A program made the position numbers and the translations under genes. Under the pieces are notes generated by a model. The model made no database searches. It had not been told where the DNA came from and saw only the letters and a list, made by a program, of their open reading frames with translations. A stretch of DNA of 20,782 nucleotides, from positions 1 to 20,782 of the forward strand of contig NW_026529237.1 in the NCBI RefSeq assembly GCF_026262505.1, read 5' to 3'. The DNA is from Trichomonas vaginalis G3 (lineage: Eukaryota > Parabasalia > Trichomonadida > Trichomonadidae). Within the stretch, counting starts at the first letter, position 1; every line of letters begins with the position of its first letter. Below are positions 18,201 to 20,782 of this stretch, one piece after another.

Positions 18201-20782
18201 TTCAGATGTTTCTGTTGTGTTTTGAGAAGAAGAAGAACTCAAATTTGTTGGACAATTTGTCTTGAATTGTAGAACTATGTGAAACTTGTTCTGGTGCTGT
18301 TTGGACAACTGTTTCAGATGTTTCTGTTGTGTTTTGAGAAGAAGAAGAACTCAAATTGTTGGACAATTTGTCTTGAATTGTAAAACTATGTGAAACTTGT
18401 TCTGGTGCTGTTTGGACAACTGTTTCAGATGTTTCTGTTGTGTTTTGAGAAGAAGAAGAACTCAAATTGTTGGACAATTTGTCTTGAATTGTAAAACTAT
18501 GTGAAACTTGTTCTGGTGCTGTTTGGACAACTGTTTCAGATGTTTCTTGTTGTGTTTTGAGAAAGAAGAACTCAATTGTTGGACATTTGTCTTGAATTGT
18601 AAAACTATGTGAAACTTGTTCTGGTGCTGTTTGGACAACTGTTTCAGATGTTTCTGTTGTGTTTTGAGAAGAAGAAGAACTCAAATTGTGGACAATTTGT
18701 CTTGAATTGTAAAACTATGTGAAACTTGTTCTGGTGCTGTTTGGACAACTGTTTCAGATGTTTCTGTTGTGTTTTGAGAAGAAGAAGAACTCAAATTGTT
18801 GGACAATTTGTCTTGAATTGTAGAACTATGTGAAACTTGTTCTGGTGCTGTTTGGACAACTGTTTCAGATGTTTTCTGTTGTGTTTTGAGAAGAAGAAGA
18901 ACTTCAAATTGTTGGACAATTTGTCTTGAATTGTAGAACTATGTGAAACTTGTTCTGGTGCTGTTTGGACAACTGTTTCAGATGTTTCTGTTGTGTTTTG
19001 AGAAGAAGAGAACTCAAATTGTTGGACAATTTGTCTTGAATTGTAGAACTATGTGAAACTTGTTTCTGGTGCTGTTGGACAACTGTTTCAGATGTTCCTG
19101 TTGTGTTTTGAGAAGAAGAAGAACTCAAATTGTTGGACAATTTGTCTTGAATTGTAGAACTATGTGAAACTTGTTCTGGTGCTGTTTGGACAACTGTTTC
19201 AGATGTTTCTGTTGTGTTTTGAGAAGAAGAAAGACTCAAATTGTTGGACAATTTGTCTTGAATTGTAGAACTATGTGAAACTTGTTCTGGTGCTGTTTGG
19301 ACAACTGTTTCAGATGTTTCTGTGTGTTTTTGAGAAGAAGAAGAACTAATTGTTGGACAATTTGTCTTGAATTGTAGAACTATGTGAAACTTGTTCTGGT
19401 GCTGTTTGGACAACTGTTTCAGATGTTTCTGTTGTGTTTTGAGAAGAAAAGAACTCAAATTGTTGGACAATTTGTCTTGAATTGTAGAACTATGTGAAAC
19501 TTGTTCTGGTGTCTGTTTGGACAACTGTTTCAGATGTTTCTGTTGTGTTTTGAGAAGAAGAAGAACTCAAATTGTTGGACAATTTGTCTTGAATTGTAGA
19601 ACTATGTGAAACTTGTTCTGGTGCTGTTTGGACAACTGTTTCAGATGTTTCTGTTGTGTTTTGAGAAGAAGAAGAACTCAAATTGTTGGACCATTTGTCT
19701 TGAATTGGTAGAACTATGTGAAACTTGTTCTGGTGCTGTTTGGACAACTGTTTCAGATGTTTCTGTTGTGTTTTGAGAAGAAGAAAGAACTCAAATTGTT
19801 GGACAATTTGTCTTGAATTGTAGAACTATGTGAAACTTGTTCTGGTGCTGTTTGGACAACTGTTTCAGATGTTTCTGTTTGTGTTTTGAGAAGAAGAAGA
19901 ACTCAAATTGTTGGACAATTTGTCTTGAATTGTAGAATATGTGAAACTTGTTCTGGTGCTGTTTGGACAACTGTTTCAGATGTTTCTGTTGTGTTTTGAG
20001 AAGAAGAAGAACTCAAATTGTTGGACAATTTGTCTTGAATTGTAGAAACTATGTGAAACTTGTTCTGGTGCTGTTTGGCACACTGTTTCAGATGTTTCTG
20101 TTGTGTTTTGAGAAGAAGAAGAACTCAAATTGTTGGACAATTTGTCTTGAATTGTTAGAACTATGTGAAACTTGTTCTGGTGCTGTTTGACAACTGTTCA
20201 GATGTTTCTGTTGTGTTTTGAGAAGAAGAAGAACTCAAATTGTTGGACAATTTGTCTTGAATTGTAGAACTATGTGAACTTTGTTCTGGTGGCTGTTTGG
20301 GACAACTGTTTCAGATGTTTTCTGTTGTGTTTTGGAGAAGAAGAAGAACTCAATTGTTGGACAATTTGTCTTGAATTGTAGAACTATGTGAAACTTGTTC
20401 TGGTGCTGTTTGGACAACTGTTTTTCAGATGTTTCTGTTGTGTTTTGAGAAGAAGAAGAACTCAAATTGTTGGACCAATTTGTCTTGAATTGTAGAACTA
20501 TGTGAAAACTTGTTCTGGTGCTGTTGGACAACTGTTTCAGATGTTTCTGTTGTGTTTTGAGAAGAAGAAGAACTCAAATTGTTGGACAATTTGTCTTGAA
20601 TTGTAGAACTATGTGAAACTTGTTCTGGTGCTGTTGGACAACTGTTTCAGATGTTTCTGTGTGTTTTTGAGAAAGAAGAAGAACTCAAATTGTTGACAAT
20701 TGTCTTGAATTGTAGAACTATGTGAAACTTGTTCTGGTGCTGTTTGGACAACTGTTTCAGATGTTTCTGTTGTGTTTTGAGA
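15119..20782 (-). repeat. High-coordinate flank: about 51 indel-rich copies of the unit
   Basis: Most units here differ from the core consensus by one or a few single-base indels, usually in runs of the same base (TT, TTT, AAA, GG, GAAGAA), with a scattering of substitutions. Insertions and deletions almost cancel: units starting at 15119 and 20779 are 5660 bases apart, against 5661 for 51 perfect copies. The minus-strand frame is broken into many short pieces of the same Ser/Thr-rich repeat. A decaying gene would be expected to show mainly substitutions, and a selected gene mainly three-base indels. Neither is seen, so uncorrected read error is the simplest explanation. No gene other than the repeat is visible in this 5.7 kb. 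Confidence 0.9.
17892..18775 (-). repeat. Eight-unit cluster with a shared G-to-A variant (Ser31 to Phe)
   Basis: In six of these eight consecutive units the plus-strand GTAGAAC reads GTAAAAC, with the changed base at 17939, 18049, 18383, 18494, 18602 and 18712. The two units between (bases 18160 and 18272) keep G, giving the order A A G G A A A A along the plus strand. On the coding strand TCT becomes TTT, so Ser31 of the repeat becomes Phe, the only aromatic residue in any in-frame copy. I found no such change elsewhere in the window. A substitution shared by neighbouring units is the expected trace of local duplication or unequal exchange, and unlike the surrounding indels it is probably real. 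Confidence 0.8.

Larger units (their letters stand above)
1..20782 (-). repeat. 111-bp tandem repeat array, about 187 copies, filling the window
   Basis: The sequence is a head-to-tail array of one 111-bp unit. Taking the plus-strand GAGAAGAAG purine run as the unit start, units begin at 21, at 1132, then every 111 bases from 2464 through the core, and the last begins at 20779. That gives about 187 copies. The unit is 35% G+C (27 G, 12 C, 29 A, 43 T on the plus strand) and has no CpG. All three plus-strand frames and two minus-strand frames contain a stop in every unit, while one minus-strand frame is open. There are no spacers and no unit-length variants, and I saw no higher-order period apart from one small variant cluster near 18 kb. 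The period is a whole number of codons, which fits a protein-coding repeat. A mini-satellite without a coding role is the alternative. The array runs off both ends, so its true length is unknown. Confidence 0.99.

Noticed and set aside
15250-20531. Many short minus-strand frames as separate genes or a multigene family
   Set aside because: They are pieces of the same repeat frame separated by one-base indels. None has its own start, unique sequence or spacing.
1-20782. CRISPR array
   Set aside because: The whole 111-bp unit is repeated without any variable spacer, and no cas genes are present.
1-20782. Centromeric or heterochromatic satellite
   Set aside because: Not excluded, but not preferred: the period is a whole number of codons, one frame is open through every unit, and its codon use and composition look coding. 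There is no flanking sequence or second satellite family to support it.
1-20782. Known repeat-protein families (TAL effector, pentatricopeptide, leucine-rich, ankyrin, RTX)
   Set aside because: Repeat lengths near 33-37 residues recall some of these, but the Ser/Thr/Gln-rich unit lacks their signature residues.
1-20782. Transposon, LTR element or virus-derived sequence
   Set aside because: There are no terminal repeats, target duplications or enzyme motifs. Every base belongs to the 111-bp unit.
1-20782. Rolling-circle amplification product of a 111-base circle
   Set aside because: It would explain the identity of the core, but a shared substitution clustered in six of eight neighbouring units points to a real array with local duplication history. 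It is not fully excluded without reads.

Overview
The whole window, from the first base to the last, is one head-to-tail tandem array of a single 111-bp unit. There are about 187 copies, and no unique flanking sequence, RNA gene or mobile element is visible. The unit is 35% G+C, contains no CpG, and is strongly strand-asymmetric: the plus strand has 27 G to 12 C and 43 T to 29 A. Because 111 is 37 codons, every copy stays in the same reading frame. Only one of the six frames crosses the unit without a stop, and it lies on the minus strand. It encodes a 37-residue repeat with 10 Ser and 6 Thr (43% S+T), also rich in Gln, Glu and Asn. It has two N-glycosylation sequons and no Cys or aromatic residue. 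The best reading is the interior of a very large gene for a mucin-, silk- or adhesin-stalk-like protein. Both ends of that gene lie outside the window. A non-coding mini-satellite remains possible.

Layout. (1) 1-1131: about ten copies carrying many one-base insertions and deletions. (2) 1132-15118: a clean core of 126 copies with only four small breaks, near 1450, 2355, 12971 and 13497. Within it, 2464-12897 is 94 consecutive copies that I read as identical base for base. (3) 15119-20782: about 51 copies, again full of one-base indels. Insertions and deletions balance so closely that 51 units still span 5660 bases against 5661 expected. (4) Inside this noisy part, 17892-18775 holds eight units, six of which share one G-to-A substitution (Ser to Phe). 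This is the clearest real sequence variant in the window.

Organism. Nothing here is diagnostic. The frame uses A/T-ending codons (GC3 about 19%; all Thr are ACA, all Gln CAA, all Glu GAA), which points to an AT-biased coding genome. The absence of CpG and the size of the array lean slightly towards a eukaryote such as an animal, fungus or protist. A low-GC Gram-positive bacterium with a surface adhesin cannot be excluded. The error pattern (indels far outnumber substitutions, edges are worse than the core, and both ends lie inside the repeat) looks like a long-read contig that never left the array. Copy number and flank frameshifts should therefore not be taken at face value. There are no interacting genes to describe: the window holds at most one gene, seen only in its repeat region.
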